Below are positions 1 through 8,864 of a DNA stretch of 64,000 nucleotides, piece by piece. Where the stretch lies: positions 22,009 to 86,008 of the forward strand of contig JBOGWP010000095.1 of the NCBI GenBank assembly GCA_050693875.1, in the 5' to 3' direction. The stretch's first letter is position 1, and every line of letters starts with the position of its first letter. Origin of the DNA: JBOGWP01 sp050693875 (GTDB lineage: Bacteria; Actinomycetota; CADDZG01; JAHWKV01; JBOGWP01). Below the pieces are notes generated by a model, which saw nothing but the letters and a program-made list of their open reading frames with translations, searched no databases and was not told the DNA's origin. Both the position numbers and the translations under genes were made by a program.

Positions 1-1505
1 GTGCCCGGACGGAACGAGGGGCCGCGCATGGCCTTCGTCACCGCCGGCATGTGGAGCTCCTCGAGGTAGTGCTTCCAGGAGAACGCGGCGGCGTCGAAGG
101 GGAAGTCGCGGCGATCGTCGCCGGAGAGCGACGCGAGCAGCGCCTGGACGTTGCGGTCGACGTGGATCACCTCCGCCTCGACGTAGGCCCCGTACAGCTC
201 GGCGTAGCGCTTGATGAAATCGAACTGGCCGCGGAGCCTGTCGACCCGCTGTGCGGTGTCGCGGGCGAGCTTGTTGCGGGGAAGGCGGGCGACCACCCGC
301 TCGGCGGTGCGAAGCACCTTCTCCGCAGTCACCATCCTCCGCTGGACCGCCTGCTTCCCCGGAAAGCTCCACTCCGGCACCTTGTAGAAGCCTCGGTTGG
401 TCTCGGGAAGCGGGTGGGCGAGGAAGTAGCTGCGCGTGTGCTCGTACATGTCCCGGTACTTGAGCGGGTTGCGCGTGCCGGAGCACACCTGGAAGACGGC
501 CCGGCGCTCGCCGGAACCGGCGAGAGGCCGGGCGGCGGCGGCCAGGAGCGCGTTCACCACCAGGTCGACCGGAATGATGTCGAGCACGCCCTCGGGGATG
601 CCGGCGAACTCAGGGAGGGCGCCGCGGCCGAAGGCGAGGATCAGCGGCTCCGCCATCCGGAAGCCCTCGATCCAGCCCGGGTGCGGTCGCTCGAGGGCGC
701 TCTCGATGATCGACGGCCGGACGATGATCAGCTGGTTGTCGCCGGCGAGCTCGTCGAGCGCCATCTCGGTGAGCGCCTTGGTGAAGGCGTACACGTCCGG
801 CCATCCGAGGCTGCGTGCCCGGGCGCGCCCGTAGTCGACGAGGCGGGACTTGATCCACTCCTTGCGAAGGTCCTCGGCCCGGCCGGCGATCGCCTGGGGG
901 CCGACCCGGCTGCGCTCGGCTCGCCCCTGCGCCAGGAAGCGCCGCAACGCCTCCGGGGTGCGCGACTCGTGCTCGACCTCGGCGCGCATCCGCTCGGCGG
1001 CCGCAGCCTCGGCTCGCCAGTCGGCCTTCTTCCCGAGCAGCTCCTCGGTCTGGGTGCCGCGCGTGAGGCCGGCGACGTAGGCGGTGGAGACGTGAACGAA
1101 CGGACGGCCGGCGCAGCCTTCGTAGAGGCGCACCGAACCCCACAGGTTCGTTCGGAAGGCGTCGTCGATCGGTGGGTCGAACTGCACCGTGGCCGCGGTG
1201 TGGATGACGAGGTCGACGTCGTCGGCGACCGGCGGGGGCCCTGCGGAGAGGTCCGCGGTGACCATGCGCACCTTCTCCTCGAAGAGCCTATCGATGGCCG
1301 CACGCCCGATGCGCTCCACGGCCGGGTCGAAGGCGGAGCTGTTCTTCAGACCCTTCAGCCGGGAGCTCGGGTTGCCGCGCACTACGAGGTCGAGGCGGGC
1401 GACCGGGGTGTCAACGAGGAGCCGCTCGAGCAGGGCCGTCCCGAGGAACCCCGTGACCCCTGTGAGGAGGATGCGCTTGCCCGCGAGCGCGTCGCGAATA
1501 CCCAA
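1..1505 (-). CDS. Fatty acyl-CoA reductase-type SDR protein (partial, C-terminus off the left edge)
   Basis: About 501 N-terminal residues are visible on the minus strand. They look like the reductase domain of the fatty acyl-CoA reductase / male-sterility / thioester-reductase family, which uses NAD(P)H to reduce an activated acyl chain to aldehyde or alcohol. The Rossmann motif TGVTGFLG begins near residue 15, a STAY segment lies near 140, and the YxxxK pair (YAFTK) starts near 239. The chosen start is a TTG at 1505 with AGGGAG five bases upstream; the frame is closed by a TGA about 40 bases further out. In many actinobacteria this domain continues into HAD-phosphatase or acyltransferase domains, but that part is outside the window. 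A TetR-type palindrome sits 21 bases upstream, suggesting control by an acyl- or steroid-responsive repressor (inference). Substrate is not predictable. Confidence 0.85.
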   Translation of the reverse strand, partial: MGIRDALAGKRILLTGVTGFLGTALLERLLVDTPVARLDLVVRGNPSSRLKGLKNSSAFDPAVERIGRAAIDRLFEEKVRMVTADLSAGPPPVADDVDLVIHTAATVQFDPPIDDAFRTNLWGSVRLYEGCAGRPFVHVSTAYVAGLTRGTQTEELLGKKADWRAEAAAAERMRAEVEHESRTPEALRRFLAQGRAERSRVGPQAIAGRAEDLRKEWIKSRLVDYGRARARSLGWPDVYAFTKALTEMALDELAGDNQLIIVRPSIIESALERPHPGWIEGFRMAEPLILAFGRGALPEFAGIPEGVLDIIPVDLVVNALLAAAARPLAGSGERRAVFQVCSGTRNPLKYRDMYEHTRSYFLAHPLPETNRGFYKVPEWSFPGKQAVQRRMVTAEKVLRTAERVVARLPRNKLARDTAQRVDRLRGQFDFIKRYAELYGAYVEAEVIHVDRNVQALLASLSGDDRRDFPFDAAAFSWKHYLEELHMPAVTKAMRGPSFRPG

Positions 1506-1525
1506 ACCGGCTCCCTGGTGTCTTT

Positions 1526-1539
1526 CTACCGAACGGTAG
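1526..1539. promoter_or_regulatory. TetR-type palindromic operator upstream of the acyl reductase
   Basis: CTACCGAACGGTAG is a 14-base near-perfect inverted repeat (only the central AA/TT step breaks symmetry). ACCGA-N-CGGT-type palindromes are typical TetR-family operators, often for lipid genes. It lies 21-34 bases ahead of the TTG start at 1505, where it would overlap a promoter. No TetR gene is in the window. Confidence 0.55.
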
Positions 1540-1637
1540 ATTATTCATGCGTGGCGGGCGCCGCAAGTTGCGGTTCCCGCCGTCCGGGCTCGTCGAAGGG
1601 TGCGAGGGCGCCGGAAGGCCGGGGCGTCCTCAAGGTT

Positions 1638-1729
1638 CGGGCCACGCTCCCCGCGCCCGCCTCGACGGGGAACCGGACGGGAGCGGGCCACGCTCCCCGC
1701 GCCCGCCTCGACGGGGAACCGGACGGGAG
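1638..1729. repeat. Two perfect tandem copies of a 46-bp unit
   Basis: Bases 1638-1683 and 1684-1729 are identical 46-mers beginning CGGGCCACGCTCCCC and ending GGACGGGAG. Each copy contains inverted segments (CGCTCCC ... GGGAGCG and CCCCG ... CGGGG), so each could fold into a hairpin. The pair sits between the 3' end of the histidine kinase gene and the acyl reductase promoter, so it may act as a transcription terminator region. Confidence 0.8.
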
Positions 1730-1737
1730 CGGGGCGG

Positions 1738-2952
1738 TCAACGCATCTCGTTCTCGTCGATGCCCAACACGATCGGAACCCTCGCCTCGACCCGGGTGCC
1801 TCCCTCCGGGTGCGGGGCGATCTCGAAGGTCCCCCCGGCGATCTGGACGCGCTCGCGCATCGTCTCGACGCCGTAGTGCCCGTGGCGATGGATCTGCTCG
1901 GGTGTGATGCCGCGGCCGTCGTCGTCGACGATCAGCACCGCCGTCTCCCGGTCGAGCGATAGCGTCACGCACACGGTCCCGGCCTTCGCGTGGCGGACGA
2001 CGTTGCGGAGAGCCTCCTGCGCGACGCGGTAGAGGATCGTCTCCAAGGTCTGGCCGAACCGGCGACCGTGGGTCTCGTCGCGCCACTCTGCCTGCAACCG
2101 CCCCTCGGCCGCGATCTGGTCGACCATCGCCTTCAGCGTGGCGCCGAGGCCGACCTGGTCGAGGGAGAGCGGACGGACCTCGAAGATGAAGTCGCGCAGA
2201 GCCTCCATCTCCTCCTGGATTCCTTCCTGCATCGACTCGACGACCTCCACGCCCCGGGCAACGTCGCCGCCGGCCAGCCGCATCTTGGCGAGCTCGGCCT
2301 TCAGGAAGAGCGCCGTGAGGTCCTGGAGGAAGCCGTCGTGGATGTCGGCGGCGATGCGCCGGCGCTCGCGCTCCTGTGCCTGGATCACGGCGGCCAGCAG
2401 CTGGGTGACCCGTGCCTCCCGGTCGCGCAGCCGACTGTAGAGGCCGGCGCGCTCGGCGGCGAGCGCGGCGAGGTCGGCGAGGGACTCGGCCAGCCGCAGG
2501 TCCTCGTCCTTGAATCGAGCACCAGTGCGTCGCACGAGGTTCAGCACCCCGACCACCCGGCCCGTCACCGCCATGGGGAGCGACAACGCCGAGCCCAGCC
2601 CGGCGTCGACGCCCTCGAAGCGATCGTCGTCGACGTCGCCGTGGAGCACGACCGGGTCGTTGTGCTCCGCCACCCATCCAGCGATCCCGTGACCGAGCGG
2701 TGTCCGGACGCCCAGCGCTTCGGGAGGAAGACCGGCCGCGCAGCGGACTTCGAGGTGGCCCGAGTCGTCGAGGAGCATCACCGATCCCCGGTCGGCGGCG
2801 AGCGCCTCGGTGAGCAGGTCCAAGGTCAGGCGCAGCTGGTCCTCGAGCTCGATCGCTCCCAGGAGGGAGCGCGCCACGCGGGCAACGATGGCGAGGTCGC
2901 GCCGGTTGCGCGCCGCGTCCGCGTTGGCTTGCTCCTGGTTCCCGTCAGGCAT
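1738..2952 (-). CDS. Orphan GAF-domain sensor histidine kinase (NarL/LuxR-type, HisKA_3)
   Basis: A soluble 404-residue kinase. Residues about 20-165 form a GAF sensor domain; a short coiled stretch (about 168-200) leads to the dimerisation/phosphoacceptor helix with ERERRRIAADIHDG, placing the phosphorylated His near 205, as in the HisKA_3 family that pairs with NarL/LuxR-type regulators. The ATPase part follows with an N-box (EALRNVVRHA) and a G-box (VDDDGRGI). No membrane segment is seen, so it should sense a cytoplasmic signal. The frame stays open further upstream, across the divergent kinase gene, but ATG 2952 is the natural start because the GAF homology begins just after it. No response regulator lies next to it, so its partner is encoded elsewhere. 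Confidence 0.88.
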   Translation of the reverse strand: MPDGNQEQANADAARNRRDLAIVARVARSLLGAIELEDQLRLTLDLLTEALAADRGSVMLLDDSGHLEVRCAAGLPPEALGVRTPLGHGIAGWVAEHNDPVVLHGDVDDDRFEGVDAGLGSALSLPMAVTGRVVGVLNLVRRTGARFKDEDLRLAESLADLAALAAERAGLYSRLRDREARVTQLLAAVIQAQERERRRIAADIHDGFLQDLTALFLKAELAKMRLAGGDVARGVEVVESMQEGIQEEMEALRDFIFEVRPLSLDQVGLGATLKAMVDQIAAEGRLQAEWRDETHGRRFGQTLETILYRVAQEALRNVVRHAKAGTVCVTLSLDRETAVLIVDDDGRGITPEQIHRHGHYGVETMRERVQIAGGTFEIAPHPEGGTRVEARVPIVLGIDENEMR

Positions 2953-3011
2953 ACGGTCTGAACTTCGTCCCGGGCCCCGGCTCGCTTGAGCGTCGGCGGG
3001 AAGCCGCCTCG

Positions 3012-3017
3012 TATACT
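3012..3017 (+). promoter_or_regulatory. -10 box (TATACT) for a near-leaderless ROK kinase mRNA
   Basis: TATACT ends eight bases before the ATG at 3026, so transcription should begin at or within a base or two of the start codon. No ribosome-binding site precedes the ATG, consistent with leaderless translation, which is common in actinobacteria. Confidence 0.55.
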
Positions 3018-3025
3018 CGCCGTCC

Positions 3026-3958
3026 ATGCCGCTCGCCGCCGCAGCCGACGTCGGTGGGACGAAGGTCTTCGCCGCCCTCGTCGACGACGCCGGCTCGATC
3101 CACGGCGACACCGTGGAGATCGCCACCGATCGCGCTGCGGGCACCGCCTCGGCGATCGCCGCGCTCCAACGACTGCTCGAAATGAACGGGGAGAAGGTGC
3201 AGGCGGTCGGGGTCGCTGCCGCCGGCTTCGTCGAGCACCCGCGGGGCCGGATCGCGTTCGCTCCCAACCTCATCTACGACCGGCCGGAGCTCCGCCAGGC
3301 GGTGCACGAGGCCCTTCTGCTTCCCACCATCGTGGAGAACGACGCCAATGCAGCCGCCTGGGGCGAAACCCGGTTCGGTGCGGGCCGGGGGACGGCCGAG
3401 GTGCTCATGCTCACCGTCGGGACCGGGATCGGCGGTGGCATCGTGACATCGGGTCGGCTCCACCGAGGCGCTCGCGGTTTCGCCGCCGAGGTCGGGCACA
3501 TCAGGCTGGTGGAGGGGGGGCCGGAGTGCGCCTGCGGGCAGCGCGGGCACCTCGAGGCGCTCGCGTCGGGGTCGGCGATCGGCAGGATGGCGCGCGAGGC
3601 CCTGGCCAGAGGTGAGACGTCTCTCATCACCGAGCTCGCCGACGGCGGTGAGGTCTCCGGAGCTCTGGTCACGAAGGCCGCGCTGGAGGGTGACGCGCTG
3701 GCCAGGTCGGTCCTCGAACGCGCGGGTCGGTGGCTGGGGATAGGGCTGGCGAACCTCGTGAACGTTCTCGATCCCGGGCTGATCGTCATCGGTGGGGGCG
3801 CCGCGGTGGCCGGAGCGCTGCTGCTCGATCCCGCCGCCGACGAGCTCGCCATCCGGCTCGAGGGGCGCCGCGAACCGCCTCCGATGACGCAGGCGAGGCT
3901 GGGCAACCGCGCCGGGGCGATCGGAGCGGCGTCGCTTGCCCTCGAGCTCACGGGCTGA
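3026..3958 (+). CDS. ROK-family sugar kinase (glucokinase-like)
   Basis: A 310-residue cytoplasmic ROK kinase, expected to phosphorylate glucose or a related hexose with ATP. The phosphate motif DVGGTK is at residues 8-13, the substrate/catalytic segment ENDANAAAWGE starts near 104 (catalytic Asp about 106), and a second glycine motif GTGIGGG is near 132. The ROK zinc motif CACGQRGHLE is at 168-177; the usual third cysteine (CxCGxxGCxE) is replaced by His at 175, which may still bind zinc but is unusual. No N-terminal helix-turn-helix is present, so this is an enzyme and not a ROK repressor. It is transcribed divergently from the histidine kinase, 73 bp apart. Substrate is not certain. Confidence 0.87.
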   Translation: MPLAAAADVGGTKVFAALVDDAGSIHGDTVEIATDRAAGTASAIAALQRLLEMNGEKVQAVGVAAAGFVEHPRGRIAFAPNLIYDRPELRQAVHEALLLPTIVENDANAAAWGETRFGAGRGTAEVLMLTVGTGIGGGIVTSGRLHRGARGFAAEVGHIRLVEGGPECACGQRGHLEALASGSAIGRMAREALARGETSLITELADGGEVSGALVTKAALEGDALARSVLERAGRWLGIGLANLVNVLDPGLIVIGGGAAVAGALLLDPAADELAIRLEGRREPPPMTQARLGNRAGAIGAASLALELTG

Positions 3959-4059
3959 AGCGTCACCCATCGGGAGAGCCGCTCGATCTGGACACGTCGG
4001 GCCCCCGCCGCCAGAATGAGCGCGGCCGCCTGCAACGATCGTCGACGGAGGGACATCGC

Positions 4060-5850
4060 GTGGCTACCGACGACACTGGCCCTCACGAGCACATCGATAT
4101 GACGTCCGCCCCGCCGGAGGAGGCCGAGGGGCGCGAGGTCCGACCCCCGATCGAACGACCCGAGCGGCCGCGGCGGGCTCCGTTGCCGCGATCCGGCGAC
4201 ATCCTACCGGGAGGTCCGGAGCGCGGTGATGCTCCGGGACGTCGCAAGTGGCGAAGGGCAACCCCCGAGCCCCCGCCGCCGGCTGCGCCGCCGCTCCGCA
4301 GAGCCGAGCCTCGTCCGAGCCAACCACGGCCACGCACCGGGGCCCCCCCGCCTCCGCCATCGAGCCCGACACAGCCTCCCAGCCAGTCGCCACCGGAAGG
4401 AGGCCGATGGCCGGAAAGCCCTCCGCCAGCCCGACTCGATCCCCTCATCGGCCGGCCGTCTGCCCCGGAACCTCTCCGAGAGAGCCCGCTGCCGCCACCA
4501 CCGGCTCCGGCCAGCTTGCCGCCGATCGCCCCTCCCTGGGAGGCTCCTCGCCGGTCCGAAAGCTCATTCCCCCCCGGCGCGGGCGGGCCGCCCGCAGCCC
4601 ACCCTACCCCCCGTGACGAAGGACCCCCCTCTGCCCCCCCGCCACCCTCCGGCCAGCTGCCGCCCTCCGGCTACCCCCCACCGCCGAGCGCTCCCCCGCC
4701 CGGCAGCGCCGTGCCTCCCGCCGGCCCGCCGCCCACCGGCCCGTCGCAAGAGCCTCCCCCCCCACCGCCCGGCGGAGACCGCCCGTCCTGGCCGGGGCCG
4801 CCGCCACCGCCGACCGGTCCTCCCGGGCCTGGTGGACACTCGGGTCCCTCCGGGCCGCCTGGAGGAGTTGGACCCAGCTGGCCCGTGCCTCCCTCCGGGC
4901 CGGGGGGTCCCCCGCGCGGGCCGGAAGGTGGGGCGCCCCCGCTCTTCGCCCGTGGGGTCGGCGACCTGCTCGACGCAGCGATCACCCTCTACCGGAGCCA
5001 CTGGAAGCTCTATATCGGGATCACCGCCATCGTGCTCGGCCCCTTCCTGCTGCTGCAGGCGATCGCGGTCCAAGCCGCGGTGGGGCCAGTCGGTGAGCTC
5101 AACTCCACCCTCGGCGGCCGGTTTGGCCCCGGCATCCAGCCCACCACCACGGCCCTTCCGGGGTTCATCGCCCGCATCGTTGGTGTGGCCGCGGTCTTCG
5201 GGCTGCTCAACTTGCTGATCGTGCTTCCGTTCCTGGCCGCCGCGACCGCCCGTGCGACGGCGCAGATCTATCTCGGGTCCGAGCCGACCGTCGGCGACGT
5301 GTACCGCTTCGCCCTCAGCAAGCTGGGCTCCGTGCTTTGGGTGACCATCCTCACCGGACTCATCTGGTTGGGGCTGATCCTCGGCGTCGGGGTTGTGCTG
5401 GCGATCGTCACATTCGTGCTCCCCAGCCCCTTTGACGGCTTGCTGGGAGGCCTGATTGGCTTGGCGGCCTTCGTAGGATTCGTGATCGTGTTCATTCGCC
5501 TCGTCTTCGGGACGACCACCGTCGTGGTCGAGGATCGGCGAGGAGTGGATGCGATCAAGCGCTCCTGGGAGCTGTCTGCCGGCTTCTTCTGGAAAATCCT
5601 TGGGATGTCGATCCTCGCGGGCATTCTCACGGTCATCGCCGCCTTCATCGTGCGGATTCCCTTTTCCGTGTTGGGTCGTGTTCTCGGCGGCGCGGGATGG
5701 TTCGTCGAGGGCCTCGGGCAAGCAGCCTCGCAGGTCGTGGTAAACCCCTTCTCGCTGATCATCATCGTGCTGCTCTACTTCGACATGCGGATCCGCCAGG
5801 AGGCGTTCGACCTCACCTTGATGGCGCAGGAGCTGCAACGCCCGGTGTGA
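4060..5850 (+). CDS. Proline-rich membrane protein with GPDPase-membrane-like domain
   Basis: A 596-residue protein in two parts. Roughly the first 290 residues are a low-complexity Pro/Gly/Ser/Arg region with long polyproline runs and no visible fold. The rest is a membrane domain with about six hydrophobic helices, beginning with the RSHWKLY segment that often opens glycerophosphodiester phosphodiesterase membrane-domain proteins; no phosphodiesterase catalytic domain is attached. Start GTG 4060 is chosen because GGAGGG lies seven bases upstream; the frame is open further upstream but there it overlaps the ROK gene. It overlaps the next gene by four bases (GTGA), so it belongs to the DUF4129-MoxR operon. 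The function is unknown; the proline-rich tail could act as a cytoplasmic tether. Confidence 0.8.
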   Translation: MATDDTGPHEHIDMTSAPPEEAEGREVRPPIERPERPRRAPLPRSGDILPGGPERGDAPGRRKWRRATPEPPPPAAPPLRRAEPRPSQPRPRTGAPPPPPSSPTQPPSQSPPEGGRWPESPPPARLDPLIGRPSAPEPLRESPLPPPPAPASLPPIAPPWEAPRRSESSFPPGAGGPPAAHPTPRDEGPPSAPPPPSGQLPPSGYPPPPSAPPPGSAVPPAGPPPTGPSQEPPPPPPGGDRPSWPGPPPPPTGPPGPGGHSGPSGPPGGVGPSWPVPPSGPGGPPRGPEGGAPPLFARGVGDLLDAAITLYRSHWKLYIGITAIVLGPFLLLQAIAVQAAVGPVGELNSTLGGRFGPGIQPTTTALPGFIARIVGVAAVFGLLNLLIVLPFLAAATARATAQIYLGSEPTVGDVYRFALSKLGSVLWVTILTGLIWLGLILGVGVVLAIVTFVLPSPFDGLLGGLIGLAAFVGFVIVFIRLVFGTTTVVVEDRRGVDAIKRSWELSAGFFWKILGMSILAGILTVIAAFIVRIPFSVLGRVLGGAGWFVEGLGQAASQVVVNPFSLIIIVLLYFDMRIRQEAFDLTLMAQELQRPV

Positions 5851-6797
5851 CCGCCGCATCCCGTGGGCCGCTCGCCGGTACAACGCGCCGGCTCATCGCC
5901 GCCGGATGTTCGGTGGGGCTGGTGCTGGTGCTGGCGTGGCCGGGCAAGGCGGACGCCCTCTCCCGCGACGAGCTGCTCTCCCGGATCGCGGCTGCGCGCG
6001 GCCTGGCAGCCGAGGGGGTCTCAGACCCTTCACCGGGGCGGATGGACGCGGTGCGCCGCACCCTCGGCCTTCCCGACTCGCTCGATCTCGACGAGGGGCG
6101 GCGCGTGACCATCGAGGCGGATCCTTATCTCGCCGGGATCCGCGGCGAGATTGGAGACGAGTTCCGCCGCGCGGGCGCGCACCTCGAGACGCTGGAGGCG
6201 GGTGTCCGCAGCACCGGAACGGGGTCCTTCGGCGATCAGCGAATCGCCTCGGCCCTGGCCCGTGCCTATGCGGGCGTGCGGACGCGCGAGAGCCTCTGGG
6301 AACGCCTCCGGGGGCTGGTCGCCCGCCTGATCGCGGCACTCCAGGAGTGGATCGCTCGCCACGTCGCGGGATCCCCGAGCAGGGCGGTGGCGTGGCTCAT
6401 CGTGGGAGGAGTGCTCGTTGGGATCGTTATCTTGCTTCGCCGTCTGAGGATCGTTCCGAATCGATCGGTCGCCCCGGTGACCGACGACGTCCGCGAGGAG
6501 CAGGACTGGCGGCGGCTGGCCGAGCAGGCCGAGACGAGCGGCGACCTCGGAGCGGCGTTGAAAGCCCGCTACCGGCTATTGCTTGCCGTGCTCGCGGCGC
6601 GGGGCATCCTGCGCGACGCGCCCAGCCTCACCGCGACCGAATGCCGCGCCTCGGTCCGCACGAAGCTGCCGCGAGCCTACCCCCCGGTGGCCGATGCCAC
6701 CGACGCGTTCGAGCGCGTGTTCTACGCCCAGGTCGCGCCCCGGGCCGAAGACCTCCGGACCATGCGAACGGCCGAGGAGGCGGCTCGGGCGGCATGA
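5847..6797 (+). CDS. DUF4129 membrane protein
   Basis: A 316-residue protein with an N-terminal hydrophobic segment (about residues 15-32) that looks like a signal peptide ending near ADA, an extracytoplasmic region, a single membrane helix around residues 180-200 (RAVAWLIVGGVLVGI), and a cytoplasmic C-terminal domain with the DUF4129 pattern: ALKARYRLLLAVLAARGILRD followed by a helix with AFERVFYAQ. DUF4129 proteins commonly accompany MoxR ATPases and DUF58 proteins. The GTG start overlaps the preceding stop by four bases and the stop overlaps the next ATG, so translation is probably coupled throughout. The function is not established; a role in envelope or complex assembly is inferred from neighbours. 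Confidence 0.8.
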   Translation: MTAASRGPLAGTTRRLIAAGCSVGLVLVLAWPGKADALSRDELLSRIAAARGLAAEGVSDPSPGRMDAVRRTLGLPDSLDLDEGRRVTIEADPYLAGIRGEIGDEFRRAGAHLETLEAGVRSTGTGSFGDQRIASALARAYAGVRTRESLWERLRGLVARLIAALQEWIARHVAGSPSRAVAWLIVGGVLVGIVILLRRLRIVPNRSVAPVTDDVREEQDWRRLAEQAETSGDLGAALKARYRLLLAVLAARGILRDAPSLTATECRASVRTKLPRAYPPVADATDAFERVFYAQVAPRAEDLRTMRTAEEAARAA

Positions 6798-7870
6798 AGG
6801 AGCGCTTCCCCATCCTGCCGGTGGTCGCCTTCGTGTTGATGCTGGTTGTTCTCACCGTCGTCGCCGGATCGCAGGGCGCCGGGAGCGAAGCCGGACCCGG
6901 AGGCACGCTGGCCCTGCGCAGGTTCCTCGCTTCGATGGGCCGCAGCGTGGAGCAGTCCGACCGGCTCCCGCCGCCGGGCGCCACGCTCGTGCTCCTCGCC
7001 GACCTCCGGGGTGAACAGGAAGCGCAGCGTCTGCTGCGATGGGTGGATCGGGGGGGCCGCCTCGTTCTCGCCCAGCCCCGGTCGGTGACGGCCCGGCAAG
7101 CCGGCGTCGCCGATGTTGGATTGCTCGGAGAGGGGGACCGGTCGGTCTCACTGCGCCCCGGCTGTGCCGCGCCGGTGGGCCTGGCCGCGCGGCAGATCGT
7201 GGTCGAGTCGGCCGACCTTGCCCTGCGGGCCCTCGACCCTCGCTCGATCGCGTGCTTTCCGGCGGCACAGGGTTCGTTTCTTGTGACGACCCAGCGCGGC
7301 CAGGGGAGCGTCGCCGTGCTCGGCGGGCAGTCTCCGCTTGTCAACGCCCACCTCCTGGAGGCGCACAACCCGCGCCTGGCGCTGGCGCTGCTCGGCGATC
7401 GCCGTGAGGTCGTCTTCGGGCCCGCGCTGGCCACCGGCGCCGAGGCTCCACGACAGGGGGTGTGGGAGGCGCTGCCGGGCCCGGCGAAGGCCGTGGTGAT
7501 CCAGATCGTTCTGGCCACGCTGGTCTTCGCGGCGGTGCGCGCCCGGCGCCTCGGCCGCCCCGTCCTCGAGGAGCCGATCTCGCCGATCCCGGCCGGGGAG
7601 CTCGTGCGCGCCACCGCGCGCCTGTACCAGAACGCCCAGGCGGCGCCCTTCGCGGCGGACCTGATGCGGAGGGGTGCCCGCCGCCGGCTGGCGCGGCGCT
7701 TCGGTCTTCCGGCAGGCTCGGACCCGAGCGTTCTCCTCGACTCCGCCGGAGCCGAGGGGTCGCGGGTGCATGAGCTGCTGTCGAACCGGAAGCCGGCAGG
7801 AGACGAGGAGCTGCTCGAGATCGGCCGGAAGCTGGAGTCCGCAGTGCGGGAGGCTGCCTTGCGACGATGA
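6794..7870 (+). CDS. DUF4350 membrane protein
   Basis: A 358-residue protein with an N-terminal membrane helix (about residues 6-25), a central DUF4350 region that resembles a glutamine-amidotransferase-like fold (DRLPPPGATLVLL ... VDRGGRLVLA), a second membrane helix near residues 235-255, and a cytoplasmic tail. DUF4350 proteins sit between DUF4129 and MoxR genes in many actinobacterial genomes, and the same order is seen here. ATG 6794 overlaps the stop of the preceding gene (ATGA). No catalytic residues can be assigned with confidence. Confidence 0.8.
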   Translation: MKERFPILPVVAFVLMLVVLTVVAGSQGAGSEAGPGGTLALRRFLASMGRSVEQSDRLPPPGATLVLLADLRGEQEAQRLLRWVDRGGRLVLAQPRSVTARQAGVADVGLLGEGDRSVSLRPGCAAPVGLAARQIVVESADLALRALDPRSIACFPAAQGSFLVTTQRGQGSVAVLGGQSPLVNAHLLEAHNPRLALALLGDRREVVFGPALATGAEAPRQGVWEALPGPAKAVVIQIVLATLVFAAVRARRLGRPVLEEPISPIPAGELVRATARLYQNAQAAPFAADLMRRGARRRLARRFGLPAGSDPSVLLDSAGAEGSRVHELLSNRKPAGDEELLEIGRKLESAVREAALRR

Positions 7871-7889
7871 AGACGCCAGAGGAGACGAG

Positions 7890-8864
7890 GTGAGGATCGA
7901 TCCGGCAGAAGAGCAGGCCGTGGAGGCCGGCGCGCTGACCCGCGTGCGCGCCGAGGTGTCGAAGGCCGTGTTCGGCCAGGATCCCGTGATCTGGGGCCTT
8001 CTCGCCGCGCTGCTGGTTCGGGGGCACGTCATCCTGGAGGGCGTCCCTGGCGTGGCGAAGACACTGCTGGTCAAGGCGCTGGCGCGCTCGCTGGACCTGG
8101 GCTTCCGGCGGATCCAGTTCACCCCCGACCTCATGCCCTCGGACGTCACGGGCAACCTGGTGTTCGAGCAGTCCAGCGGCCAGTTCCGGTTCCGACCCGG
8201 CCCGATCTTCGCCAACCTCGTGCTGGCGGACGAGTTGAACCGCACACCCCCCAAAACCCAGGCCTCGCTGCTCGAGGCGATGGAGGAGCGCCAGGTCTCG
8301 ATCGAGGGGGAGACCCATCCGCTGCCCAGCCCGTTCCTCGTCGTGGCGACGCAGAACCCGGTCGAGTACGAGGGGACTTACCCGCTCCCCGAAGCCCAGC
8401 TCGACCGCTTCCTGATGAAGCTGCGGGTGGCATACCCCGATCCGGGGGCGGAGAAGGCCGTGCTGCAGATGCACCACCAGGGGAAGGATCCGCACGATCT
8501 CGCCTCGCTCGGCGTGGCCCCCGCCGCGGGAGCCACCGACCTCGCCGCGTCGGCCGCCGGCGCCACCGCCGTCACCGTCGCCCCCGACATCCTCGACTAC
8601 CTCATCGCCCTCGCCGGCGAGACGCGTCGAAGCCCGTCGCTCACGCTGGCAGTCAGCCCCCGAGGCGTGGCCATGCTGCTCCTCGCCTCGAAGGCCTGGG
8701 CCTACCTCAGCGGGCGGGGGTTCGTGACGCCGGACGACGTGAAGGCGATGGTGAAGCCCGTGTGGCGCCACCGGGTCGTGCTCCGGCCCGAGGTCGAGCT
8801 CGAAGGGGCCAGCGCCGACTCGATCCTCGACGCAGTCGTCGAGCGCGTGCGCGTGCCGCGGTAA
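7890..8864 (+). CDS. MoxR-family AAA+ ATPase
   Basis: A 324-residue cytoplasmic AAA+ chaperone-like ATPase. The Walker A motif EGVPGVAKT is near residue 51 in the variant form typical of MoxR, Walker B and sensor regions are seen as LVLADELNRTPPKTQ and VVATQNPVEYEGTY, and a lid domain follows with the conserved SPRG motif. MoxR proteins are thought to remodel or activate a partner, often a DUF58 or von Willebrand factor-A protein; a DUF58 protein is encoded next. GTG 7890 is preceded by AGAGGAG at a spacing of five bases. A short Ala-rich insertion occurs around residues 208-230. Confidence 0.93.
   Translation: MRIDPAEEQAVEAGALTRVRAEVSKAVFGQDPVIWGLLAALLVRGHVILEGVPGVAKTLLVKALARSLDLGFRRIQFTPDLMPSDVTGNLVFEQSSGQFRFRPGPIFANLVLADELNRTPPKTQASLLEAMEERQVSIEGETHPLPSPFLVVATQNPVEYEGTYPLPEAQLDRFLMKLRVAYPDPGAEKAVLQMHHQGKDPHDLASLGVAPAAGATDLAASAAGATAVTVAPDILDYLIALAGETRRSPSLTLAVSPRGVAMLLLASKAWAYLSGRGFVTPDDVKAMVKPVWRHRVVLRPEVELEGASADSILDAVVERVRVPR

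Noticed and set aside
51..1907. Long plus-strand open frame (618 codons) at the left edge
   Set aside because: It is the antisense shadow of the acyl reductase and kinase genes; its translation is low-complexity Glu/Gly/Val/Arg text with no motif.
4260..4930. Repeated CCG/CCC-rich blocks that resemble short repeats
   Set aside because: They are codons of a polyproline region in a clear coding frame, without regular spacers, so not a CRISPR array or satellite.
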